The notes under the pieces are model-generated. The model was not told the origin of the DNA. It saw nothing but the letters and a program-made list of their open reading frames with translations, and did not search any database. A stretch of 20,169 nucleotides of DNA from Gracilibacteraceae bacterium (GTDB lineage Bacteria; Bacillota; Desulfitobacteriia; Desulfitobacteriales; Syntrophobotulaceae): contig JAIRRL010000140.1 of assembly GCA_031255985.1 (NCBI GenBank), positions 1 to 20,169 on the forward strand, in the 5' to 3' direction. Within the stretch, counting starts at the first letter, position 1. Each line of letters starts with the position of its first letter. The translations under genes and the position numbers were made by a program. Positions 14,677 to 20,169 of this stretch are shown here, one piece after another.

Positions 14677-15777
14677 TTATAGGCCGCTGACTGTCGCCGC
14701 CGTCAAAGCGTCGATGAAAACGGCGTTCAAAATGCGGCCGGTTTCTCTTTCTTCCACGAACAAATCCATATCTCCCGCCGCTAAAATTTCCTGCAGCTTG
14801 TTTTCCGCTTCTTCTTTAGTGGTGAAAGAATCTGTTTCCAGATAATAACCGTTTTCCGCGTCGCCTTTTACCGTCAGCGGTTCGCTCCCCAAACGCTCTT
14901 TCCATACGCTCAGGGCGTCCTCCGACTCGTAAGCGTTCGTGCGCAATACATAGATCTTTTCTTTTTCCGGCTTCGTCAGGCGCATGACGACCTCGTCCGG
15001 CTCCACTCCGCCGTAAATCTCCAGGCGCGCGGGTTCCTTCAGGACGACGGTGATCTGATCGCCTCCGCCCGCCGCCGGATAAACATCGGAGATATAGTCG
15101 CTGTCTTTCAGCTTCTCCAGCATCTCCCGCGCCGCCAGATCGGCGACGCCGACGCCGGTGACGGTGAGGGCCGAGTCGTCGTCCGTATAATCCACCTGCC
15201 AGGAAGCGACCTCCATGCCGATATTCTTCTCAGGCGTCCGGATGACTATATCTTCTTCGGCGTTTTCCTTGATGATGGAGACGCTGCCGCCGCCGTCAGA
15301 ACCGCCGCCGCTGTTGTTACCGTTGCCGGCGCCGTTGTTGTTACTGTTACTGTTGGAATTGGGGCTGCTGGCGCCGCCGCCGTTGTTTTGGTCAGCTCCG
15401 GCCGGAAGGGCCGGATTATCCGCGCTCTGGCCGTTGTCCGGCTCGCTGGGGTTATCCTCCGGCTCTGCGGGAACTGCAGGCTGCTCATCCGGCGGCAAAG
15501 CGTTTCCCGGCGGAGTCTGCACAGGATCGGTCTGCGCCGTTTGCGGCGGCGGCGGCTCTTTTACAAAGGCCAGATAGTAAGCGCTCCCGCCCAGGACGCA
15601 GAATAAGACGGCGGCCATGACCGCGGCCCAAATTCGCCGCGCCGGCGCCCGGCGCCCGCGATTTTGTTCCATTCGTCCGAGCAAAATCGCTTTGCGCACA
15701 CGCAGATCAAGTTCATTTTCCGGTATGACGATAGCCTGATATTCTCTTTTCCATTGTTCCAGCCTGTGCGCGCTCAA
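14677..15777 (-). CDS. Membrane anti-sigma-like protein partnered with the ECF sigma factor
   Basis: The 366-residue protein is encoded directly after the ECF sigma gene and overlaps it by 65 bp. The start is TTG at 15777 with a near-perfect GGAGGAGGTGA seven bases upstream. Residues 1-47 would be cytoplasmic and are the likely sigma-binding part (REYQAIVIPENELDLRVRKAI at 11-31 recalls RsiV-type N-termini). A transmembrane helix lies at 48-72. Residues about 74-130 are Pro-rich and 131-164 are an Asn/Gly/Ser linker. The extracytoplasmic part (about 165-366) contains IYVLRTNAYESEDALSVWKE and GYYLETDSFTTKEEAENKL, which look like SPOR-type repeats. No zinc-binding HxxxCxxC motif is present, so it is not a ZAS-type anti-sigma. 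The anti-sigma role is inferred from position and topology. Confidence 0.75.
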   Translation of the reverse strand: MSAHRLEQWKREYQAIVIPENELDLRVRKAILLGRMEQNRGRRAPARRIWAAVMAAVLFCVLGGSAYYLAFVKEPPPPQTAQTDPVQTPPGNALPPDEQPAVPAEPEDNPSEPDNGQSADNPALPAGADQNNGGGASSPNSNSNSNNNGAGNGNNSGGGSDGGGSVSIIKENAEEDIVIRTPEKNIGMEVASWQVDYTDDDSALTVTGVGVADLAAREMLEKLKDSDYISDVYPAAGGGDQITVVLKEPARLEIYGGVEPDEVVMRLTKPEKEKIYVLRTNAYESEDALSVWKERLGSEPLTVKGDAENGYYLETDSFTTKEEAENKLQEILAAGDMDLFVEERETGRILNAVFIDALTAATVSGL

Positions 15778-16297
15778 CGCCGTTCACCTCCTCCGCGTTA
15801 ATCTTTAATTTTTCCAGCGCCCGGTACAAGCGGGTCTTGACTGTGCTGACCGGTATTTTCAGCACCGCCGCGATCTCGTCCAACGATAATTCCTCGAAGA
15901 ATCGCAGCAACACTACGGTTTTGTACTTCTCGCCCAGAGTTTCCAGCGCTCTGGTCAAATCGGCGCTTTCCTCCCGCGCCTCGTACATGTCGTGATCGGG
16001 AATGTTCACCAGCACTTCGTCGGCCACCGCTATAACTTTGCGGTTTTTTTTGACAAAATCCCGCGCGCAGTTCAGCGCGATCCGATAAAACCAAGTGCCG
16101 AAAAACTCAGGGTTTTTCAGTTTGCCGATGGAGACATACGCTTTATAAACGGCGTCCTGCACTATATCAAGCGCGTCTTCTTCGTTACGGGCGTAACTGT
16201 AGGCCATCCGGTATACGCTTTGTTTTTTTTCCTCGACAATCCGGTAAAAGCTCTGCCCGTCGCCGCGCATCGCCCGCAGGACGTCCTCTCTGTCCAT
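15713..16297 (-). CDS. ECF (group 4) RNA polymerase sigma factor
   Basis: The 194-residue protein has only sigma regions 2 and 4. Region 2 covers about 17-86, with MAYSYARNEEDALDIVQDAV at 31-50 and FFGTWFYRIALNCARDFVKK at 65-84. Region 4 covers about 113-167, with LRFFEELSLDEIAAVLKIPV at 131-150 and STVKTRLYRALEKL at 151-164. The start is ATG 16297, with AGGAG seven bases upstream. The last 20 or so residues extend past the usual end of the family and overlap the anti-sigma gene. An ECF-type promoter 50-75 bp upstream suggests autoregulation. ECF factors of this kind answer cell-envelope signals passed by a membrane anti-sigma; the actual signal is unknown here. Confidence 0.92.
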   Translation of the reverse strand: MDREDVLRAMRGDGQSFYRIVEEKKQSVYRMAYSYARNEEDALDIVQDAVYKAYVSIGKLKNPEFFGTWFYRIALNCARDFVKKNRKVIAVADEVLVNIPDHDMYEAREESADLTRALETLGEKYKTVVLLRFFEELSLDEIAAVLKIPVSTVKTRLYRALEKLKINAEEVNGVERAQAGTMEKRISGYRHTGK

Positions 16298-16349
16298 CCA
16301 CTTCTCCTAACAACGGATGCCCCGCGGTTATGTCGGCCTATAAAGATAG

Positions 16350-16373
16350 ACTGCCCGCGAAGTTAAATAGTTT
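16350..16373 (-). promoter_or_regulatory. Candidate autoregulatory ECF promoter
   Basis: On the minus strand GAAAC (AAAC at 16370-16373) is followed after 16 bp by CAGTCTA (CAGT at 16350-16353). This resembles the GAAAC-N16-CGTC/CGTA pattern of Bacillus ECF promoters and sits 53 bp before the sigma start codon. One base departs from the usual -10 core. Confidence 0.5.
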
Positions 16374-16425
16374 CGTGCATCGAGAATGAATTTTCAATAT
16401 TTTTCTCTCCGAATTTAATATAAAA

Positions 16426-17673
16426 CTAAATATAAAGCGGGAATTGGGCGCAGAGCGATTTTACCAGCGCGGCGGCCTGGGCAAGCTGTTTTTGGTCGCC
16501 GCCGGCTTCGAGAGCCAGATTGGCGGCTTCGGCGATCTGTTCCATCTCTTTTTCCTTCATGCCGCGGGAAGTCACGGCCGGGGAGCCGATGCGAACGCCG
16601 CTGGTGACGAAGGGTTTTTCCGGATCAAAAGGAATGGCGTTTTTGTTCACGGTGATGCCCACGTCGTCCAGGATTTTCTCGGCCTCCTTGCCGGTCAGGT
16701 TTTTGCTGCGCGCGTCCAGCAGGAGCATATGATTGTCCGTGCCGCCGGACACCAGCCGGAAACCGCGAGCCAGAAACGCCTGGGCCAGGGCTTTCGCGTT
16801 GTTTAAAATCTGAGCCTGATATTCCCGGAACGAAGGCTGCAGCGCTTCGCCGAAAGCGACGGCTTTGGCGGCGATGACGTGCATCAGGGGGCCGCCTTGG
16901 ATGCCGGGGAAAATAGCCTTGTCTATTTTGGCCGCGTATTCCTCCCGGCAAAGTATAGCGCCGCCGCGCGGGCCGCGCAGGGTTTTATGGGTGGTGGTCG
17001 TGACAAAATCGGCGTGGGGAACGGGCGAGGGATGCAGATCCGCGGCGATCAGGCCGGCTATGTGGGCCATGTCAACCATGAATTTGGCGCCGGCTTCAAG
17101 GGCGATGGCCCCGATGCGGGCAAAATCAATGACGCGCGGGTAAGCGCTCGCGCCGGCGACGATGAGTTTGGGTTTGACCCGCAAAGCCTCGGCCCGCAGC
17201 GCGTTGTAGTCAATCGTCTCCGTTTCCCGGTCAACGCCGTATTCGGCAAAATTAAAATACGAGCCGGACAGGTTCACCGGGCTGCCGTGAGTCAGATGGC
17301 CGCCGTGGGCGAGATTCATCCCCAGAACCGTATCGCCGGGGCGCAGCATGGCGAAATAAACGGCGGTATTGGCCTGGGCGCCGGAATGAGCCTGTACGTT
17401 GGCGTGTTCGGCCCCGTAAAGTTTTTTCAGGCGGTCGCGGGCCAGATCCTCCACTATGTCCACATATTCGCAGCCGCCGTAATAGCGGTGAGCCGGATAT
17501 CCCTCGGCGTACTTATTGGTCAGGACGCTGCCCTGCGCCGCCATGACCGCGCGGCTGACAAAATTTTCCGAGGCGATGAGTTCGATTTTGTCGCGCTGAC
17601 GGTTTTCCTCAAGCGTGATCGCCCGCGCCACTTCCGGATCCTGGGGCATTACATATTTTTCAATATAATCCAT
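16426..17673 (-). CDS. glyA: Serine hydroxymethyltransferase
   Basis: GlyA interconverts serine and glycine, passing the one-carbon unit to tetrahydrofolate; it is a cytosolic PLP enzyme. The 415-residue protein is of normal length and complete. Visible landmarks are IELIASENFVS at 30-40, YAEGYPAHRYYGGCEYVD at 55-72, HSGAQANTAVY at 96-106, the DMAHIAGLIA block at 201-210 and the PLP-binding Lys230 in TTTTHKTLRGPRGG. The ATG at 17673 has AGGAGGAG four to five bases upstream, the last bases of which abut a 13-bp tandem repeat array. It follows rpiB, as in the common Bacillota order ywlE-rpiB-glyA. No clear terminator follows it before the ECF sigma promoter. Confidence 0.98.
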   Translation of the reverse strand: MDYIEKYVMPQDPEVARAITLEENRQRDKIELIASENFVSRAVMAAQGSVLTNKYAEGYPAHRYYGGCEYVDIVEDLARDRLKKLYGAEHANVQAHSGAQANTAVYFAMLRPGDTVLGMNLAHGGHLTHGSPVNLSGSYFNFAEYGVDRETETIDYNALRAEALRVKPKLIVAGASAYPRVIDFARIGAIALEAGAKFMVDMAHIAGLIAADLHPSPVPHADFVTTTTHKTLRGPRGGAILCREEYAAKIDKAIFPGIQGGPLMHVIAAKAVAFGEALQPSFREYQAQILNNAKALAQAFLARGFRLVSGGTDNHMLLLDARSKNLTGKEAEKILDDVGITVNKNAIPFDPEKPFVTSGVRIGSPAVTSRGMKEKEMEQIAEAANLALEAGGDQKQLAQAAALVKSLCAQFPLYI

Positions 17674-17689
17674 TTTACTCCTCCTGATT

Positions 17690-17806
17690 ATTGCGCGCCG
17701 TTACTGCACGCCGTTATTGTGCGTCACTATTGCGCGTCGCTATTATCCGTCGTTATTGCGCCTCACTATGGCGCGCCGCGATTACCCTTCGTTATTGTCC
17801 GTCGCC
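17690..17806. repeat. Nine-unit degenerate 13-bp tandem repeat between rpiB and glyA
   Basis: Nine head-to-tail units of exactly 13 bp start at 17690, 17703, 17716, 17729, 17742, 17755, 17768, 17781 and 17794, consensus ATTGYSCGYCGYT on the + strand. Positions 1, 7 and 10 are invariant and 2, 3, 4, 8, 11 and 13 are nearly so. No insertions or deletions break the phase. The right two units encode the last residues and stop of rpiB, and the left end abuts the glyA ribosome binding site. Units are adjacent with no spacers, so this is not a CRISPR array. Confidence 0.9.
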
Positions 17807-18249
17807 GGCGGCTGATCAAGCTGGCGGACGCGCCGCTCATGCCGACCTCCTTCGAAATCCGTCCGCAAAAAAACCTCAAGAATATCAAGCGCAAGTCCCG
17901 TTCCCACGACGCGGGCGCCCATGGCCAGCACCTGGGCGTCATTATGGGCTCTGGCCATTTTGGCCATGAAACTGTCCGTGCAGAGCGCCGCCCGTATGCC
18001 CGGCACTTTGTTGGCGGCGACAGCCATGCCGATGCCCGTGCCGCATATCGCCACGCCTTTTTGCGCCCGGCCGGCGGCTACGGATTCCGCGACTTTTTTT
18101 CCGTAAAACGGATAATCGGCCGGCTCCGCGGAATCAACGCCGCAATCGACCACCTGATAGGAACGAGCGAGCAAATAGCGTTTTACTTCCTCTTTCAGAG
18201 CGTATCCGCCATGATCCGCTCCCAGGGCCACCGTTATTTCCTCACTCAA
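17782..18249 (-). CDS. rpiB: Ribose-5-phosphate isomerase B
   Basis: RpiB interconverts ribose 5-phosphate and ribulose 5-phosphate in the pentose phosphate pathway. The 155-residue product has the RpiB/LacAB signatures: ALGADHGG at 8-15, DYPFYGKKVAE at 45-55, catalytic Cys69 in ICGTGIGMAVAANK, and His102 in ARAHNDA. The start is best placed at TTG 18249, which overlaps the ywlE stop as TTGA and lies eight bases after AAGGATG; a GTG six bases earlier is in frame but only two bases from that site. The C-terminus PATDNNEG is partly encoded by the 13-bp tandem repeat that fills the gap to glyA and is likely not conserved. Confidence 0.95.
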   Translation of the reverse strand: MSEEITVALGADHGGYALKEEVKRYLLARSYQVVDCGVDSAEPADYPFYGKKVAESVAAGRAQKGVAICGTGIGMAVAANKVPGIRAALCTDSFMAKMARAHNDAQVLAMGARVVGTGLALDILEVFLRTDFEGGRHERRVRQLDQPPATDNNEG

Positions 18250-18668
18250 CTCCACTTCATCCTTTCCAGCATTTTTTTTAATTCGCCAAAACAGGCCCGG
18301 TATTCCTCCGGGCCGCCGCCCCAAGGGTCGGCCACATCCCGCTTCATTCCGGCCGCGTCGCCGAGACGGGCCACTTTAGCCGCCCAAACCGGAAAACGCC
18401 CCCGCAAAAGCCGGCAATGCTCCGCCGTCATGGTCAGCGCCAGGTCGAACTCGCGCAGCATAGCCTCGTCCACCGGCCTGGCCCGGCGCCCGTCCAGGCT
18501 GAGACCGTTTTCCGCCGCCACCGCCGCCGCCCCCGGACTCGCCGCCTGGGCGGAGGAGACAAAAAGGCCGGCCGAGGCAAATTCCTCCCCCGGATACATG
18601 GAGCGGGCCAGGGCTTCGGCCAGCGGGCTGCGGCAGGTGTTGCCCGTACATATAAATAATACTTTCAA
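18246..18668 (-). CDS. ywlE: Low-molecular-weight protein arginine phosphatase, YwlE type
   Basis: The 140-residue protein is a low-molecular-weight phosphatase. The P-loop is CTGNTCRS at 7-14 (nucleophile Cys7, Arg13) and the acid is the Asp of DPWGGG near the C-terminus. Residue 11 is Thr, not the Ile or Val of tyrosine phosphatases; in Bacillus YwlE this Thr sets preference for phosphoarginine, so removal of arginine phosphate marks is the probable role. Its partner kinase McsB is not in the window. The start is TTG 18668 with GGGGAGGG five bases upstream; the upstream in-frame extension contains the promoter and is not coding. It is first in the ywlE-rpiB-glyA unit. Confidence 0.9.
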   Translation of the reverse strand: MKVLFICTGNTCRSPLAEALARSMYPGEEFASAGLFVSSAQAASPGAAAVAAENGLSLDGRRARPVDEAMLREFDLALTMTAEHCRLLRGRFPVWAAKVARLGDAAGMKRDVADPWGGGPEEYRACFGELKKMLERMKWS

Positions 18669-18728
18669 ACGCCCTCCCCTGTAACAGCCGGTCCGAACTC
18701 CGCGCCGGCGTCGGTATATCATATCATA

Positions 18729-18757
18729 ATAATACCCTGTTCCGGGCGGCCCGTCAA
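18729..18757 (-). promoter_or_regulatory. Promoter of ywlE-rpiB-glyA
   Basis: On the minus strand TTGACG (18752-18757, 5 of 6) and TATTAT (18729-18734, 5 of 6) are 17 bp apart, about 60 bp before the ywlE start. Confidence 0.7.
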
Positions 18758-18796
18758 GATAAAACCGGGACGGCGCCCCGGGCGGCGAAGTCTTTG

Positions 18797-18826
18797 TTGC
18801 CAATTGCCCGCTGTTTGTATTATAAT
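18797..18826 (+). promoter_or_regulatory. Promoter of trkA
   Basis: TTGCCA (18797-18802, 4 of 6) and TATAAT (18821-18826, 6 of 6) are 18 bp apart, about 68 bp before the trkA ATG. It is divergent from the ywlE promoter about 40 bp away. Confidence 0.7.
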
Positions 18827-18857
18827 TGTTGTTGCGGGCGTCAGTCCGCGTTAGTGG

Positions 18858-18874
18858 CGCCGGTTGAACCGGCG
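18858..18874 (+). promoter_or_regulatory. Perfect GC-rich dyad in the trkA leader
   Basis: CGCCGGTT and AACCGGCG flank a single G. In RNA it forms a CGCCGG/CCGGCG stem with a UUGAA loop, ending about seven bases before the AAGAGG ribosome binding site (18881-18886). It may affect translation or act as an operator. No T tract follows, so it is not a terminator. Confidence 0.5.
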
Positions 18875-18894
18875 TTTGAAAAGAGGTTTGTTAT

Positions 18895-20094
18895 ATGCGC
18901 GTAGCCATAGCCGGCGCCGGCAAGCTGGGGTTTTACCTGGCGGGCTGTCTGGTCGCCGAGGAACACGATGTCGTGGTCATAGAAAAAAATGAGGAGCGCC
19001 GCGATATTATCGCGGAAAAACTTGACGTGCTGACGCTGCCGGGCAACGGCGCCAGCCCTAAAATCCTGATGAACCCGGATGTCCGCTCGGCCGACCTGAT
19101 GGTGGCCGTAACGGACAGCGACGAAGTGAATATGATCGTTTGCATGGCGGCCAAACAATTTGGCATCCCGCAGACAGTCGCCCGCATCCGCAATTTGGAA
19201 TATATTGACAGCTACATGGAGGGCGAGTTTCACCGCTCGCTCGGCATCGATCTGGTCATCAGCCCGGAATACGCCACCGCCCTGGAGATCAGCCGGGTGC
19301 TCATGATCCCCAACGCCCTGGAAGTGGGGGAATTCGCCGAGGGCAAGGTGCGCTTGCAGGAAATACGCATCCGCTCCCACTCGCCGCTGATCAACACGCC
19401 GCTGCACTCGCTGGCCTTACCGGCCCATGTTCTGGTGGCTGGGATTTTCCGCGGCGGGGAAATGATCATCCCACACGGCGAGGACAAGCTGCTGCCGCAT
19501 GATCACGCCTTTTTTATCGGCGCCCCGGAAACTTTGACCGGGCTGGAAACCGGCGGCAGCGGCGACCTGCCCAGCGCCCGCAACGTCCTCATCATCGGGG
19601 CCGGGCGGATTGGTTTTCATCTGGCGGTCATGCTGGAGGAACGCGGTCTGGCCGTAAAAGTGGTGGACAAGCAAATTGAGCGCTGCCGCGCCCTGTCCCA
19701 GGAACTGAAGCGGGGGCAGGTGCTTTGCGGGGACGGCGCCGATCTGGAGTTTCTTCAGGAAGAAGGCGTTTCCGAGGCCGACACCGTCGTCAGCCTGACG
19801 GAGGACGATAAGCTGAATTTGCTGGTGGCCTTGCTGGCGAAGGAATACGGCGGCAAGAAAACCATCGCCCGCCTCAGCCGGACGGAATACATGCCCTTGA
19901 TGGAAAAACTCGGCGTAGACATTGTTGTTTCCCCGCGCCTCATCACGGCCGGCGTCATCTTGAGCCGGGTGCGGCGGGGTAATTTTCTCTCGGTTTCCCT
20001 CGTGGAAGGCGCGAAGGCTCAGGCTATGGAAGTGCTGGTTTCCGCGGAAACGACGATTCTGGGCCGGAAGCTCAAGGACGCCAAATTGCCGTAA
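18895..20094 (+). CDS. trkA: TrkA potassium-uptake regulatory subunit, cut by in-frame TAA
   Basis: TrkA is the cytosolic NAD(H)-binding gating subunit of Trk/Ktr potassium transporters. Two RCK repeats are visible: RCK_N 1 with GAGKLG at 7-12, RCK_C 1 at about 140-215, RCK_N 2 with GAGRIG at 235-240, and the start of RCK_C 2 from about 365. The ATG at 18895 has GAGG eight bases upstream, behind a strong promoter. The frame stops at TAA 20092-20094 after 399 residues, in the middle of the second RCK_C, whereas the family runs to about 450. Downstream codons continue the domain in the same frame. It may be a recent nonsense mutation, a base error, or readthrough. No membrane partner (TrkH) is in the window. 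Confidence 0.9.
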   Translation: MRVAIAGAGKLGFYLAGCLVAEEHDVVVIEKNEERRDIIAEKLDVLTLPGNGASPKILMNPDVRSADLMVAVTDSDEVNMIVCMAAKQFGIPQTVARIRNLEYIDSYMEGEFHRSLGIDLVISPEYATALEISRVLMIPNALEVGEFAEGKVRLQEIRIRSHSPLINTPLHSLALPAHVLVAGIFRGGEMIIPHGEDKLLPHDHAFFIGAPETLTGLETGGSGDLPSARNVLIIGAGRIGFHLAVMLEERGLAVKVVDKQIERCRALSQELKRGQVLCGDGADLEFLQEEGVSEADTVVSLTEDDKLNLLVALLAKEYGGKKTIARLSRTEYMPLMEKLGVDIVVSPRLITAGVILSRVRRGNFLSVSLVEGAKAQAMEVLVSAETTILGRKLKDAKLP

Positions 20095-20169
20095 AACTGC
20101 CTGGTCGGCGCCGTCGTCCATGAAGTAGACGCTTTTGTGCCGAACGGCGACACCGTGCTGTGCGTGGGG
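20095..20169 (+). pseudogene. trkA: In-frame continuation of trkA after the TAA
   Basis: The 25 codons from 20095 to the window edge read NCLVGAVVHEVDAFVPNGDT and on, in the same frame as trkA and without a stop. This matches what is expected after KLP in the second RCK_C domain (Gly-Ala-Val strand, then the P-x-G-D-T-V turn). A single change of TAA to AAA would restore Lys and a normal protein. Confidence 0.75.

Noticed and set aside
17690..17806. CRISPR array
   Set aside because: Units are 13 bp, adjacent and without spacers; no cas genes are present.
16879..18684. 601-codon open frame on the + strand
   Set aside because: It runs antisense to glyA, rpiB and ywlE, which are certain genes. 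Long antisense frames are common in GC-rich DNA, and its product is rich in Arg/Ala/Gly without any domain.

Overview
The window is GC-rich bacterial DNA, very probably chromosomal, from a Bacillota (Firmicutes) genome. Clostridia or Negativicutes fits best, but I cannot place it more precisely. Support comes from the ywlE-rpiB-glyA gene order, NEAT and Shp-type heme proteins, a clostridial-type Cys-rich small protein, purine-rich Shine-Dalgarno sites and sigma-A promoters. I count 17 protein genes, one of them running off the left edge. I found no rRNA, tRNA, CRISPR array, transposase or phage gene. Six genes appear to start with TTG and none with GTG.

Left part, minus strand (1-4640): a heme-acquisition operon. 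It reads from a promoter at 4440-4468 through a structured leader into a double-NEAT membrane-anchored surface protein, then a winged-helix protein of unknown family joined by an ATGA overlap, then a Shp-like heme-binding surface protein cut by the window edge. Upstream lies a perfect 24-bp palindrome (4589-4612) next to an A7T7 tract and a small hairpin. Next come queH and a lipoprotein, joined by a TTGA overlap (4641-5890).

Centre, minus strand (6197-11995): an HscC-type Hsp70, a 1083-residue protein with a J-like N-terminus (the HPD motif is replaced by NPE) followed by a long TPR array, and then a FabG-like short-chain dehydrogenase. The first two look like one chaperone module. A strong rho-independent terminator at 6121-6147 points to the + strand, although all neighbouring genes are on the minus strand.

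Plus-strand operon (12465-14633): a SARP/BTAD-type regulator with a C-terminal domain that looks like a degenerate GGDEF domain, a gamma-class carbonic anhydrase-like hexapeptide protein, and a small Cys-rich protein of unknown function. It diverges from hscC across a 469-bp promoter region.

Right part (14677-18668, minus): ywlE (arginine phosphatase type), rpiB, glyA, then an ECF sigma factor and a membrane anti-sigma-like protein. A nine-unit degenerate 13-bp tandem repeat runs from the last codons of rpiB to the glyA ribosome binding site. Diverging from ywlE is trkA (+), whose frame is interrupted by TAA at codon 400 although the normal C-terminal sequence continues in frame to the window edge.

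Points most worth a second look: the 13-bp array, the trkA stop, the HPD-less J/TPR-HscC pair, NEAT domains without the usual heme tyrosines, the palindrome and leader of the heme operon, and the SARP-GGDEF-like fusion.
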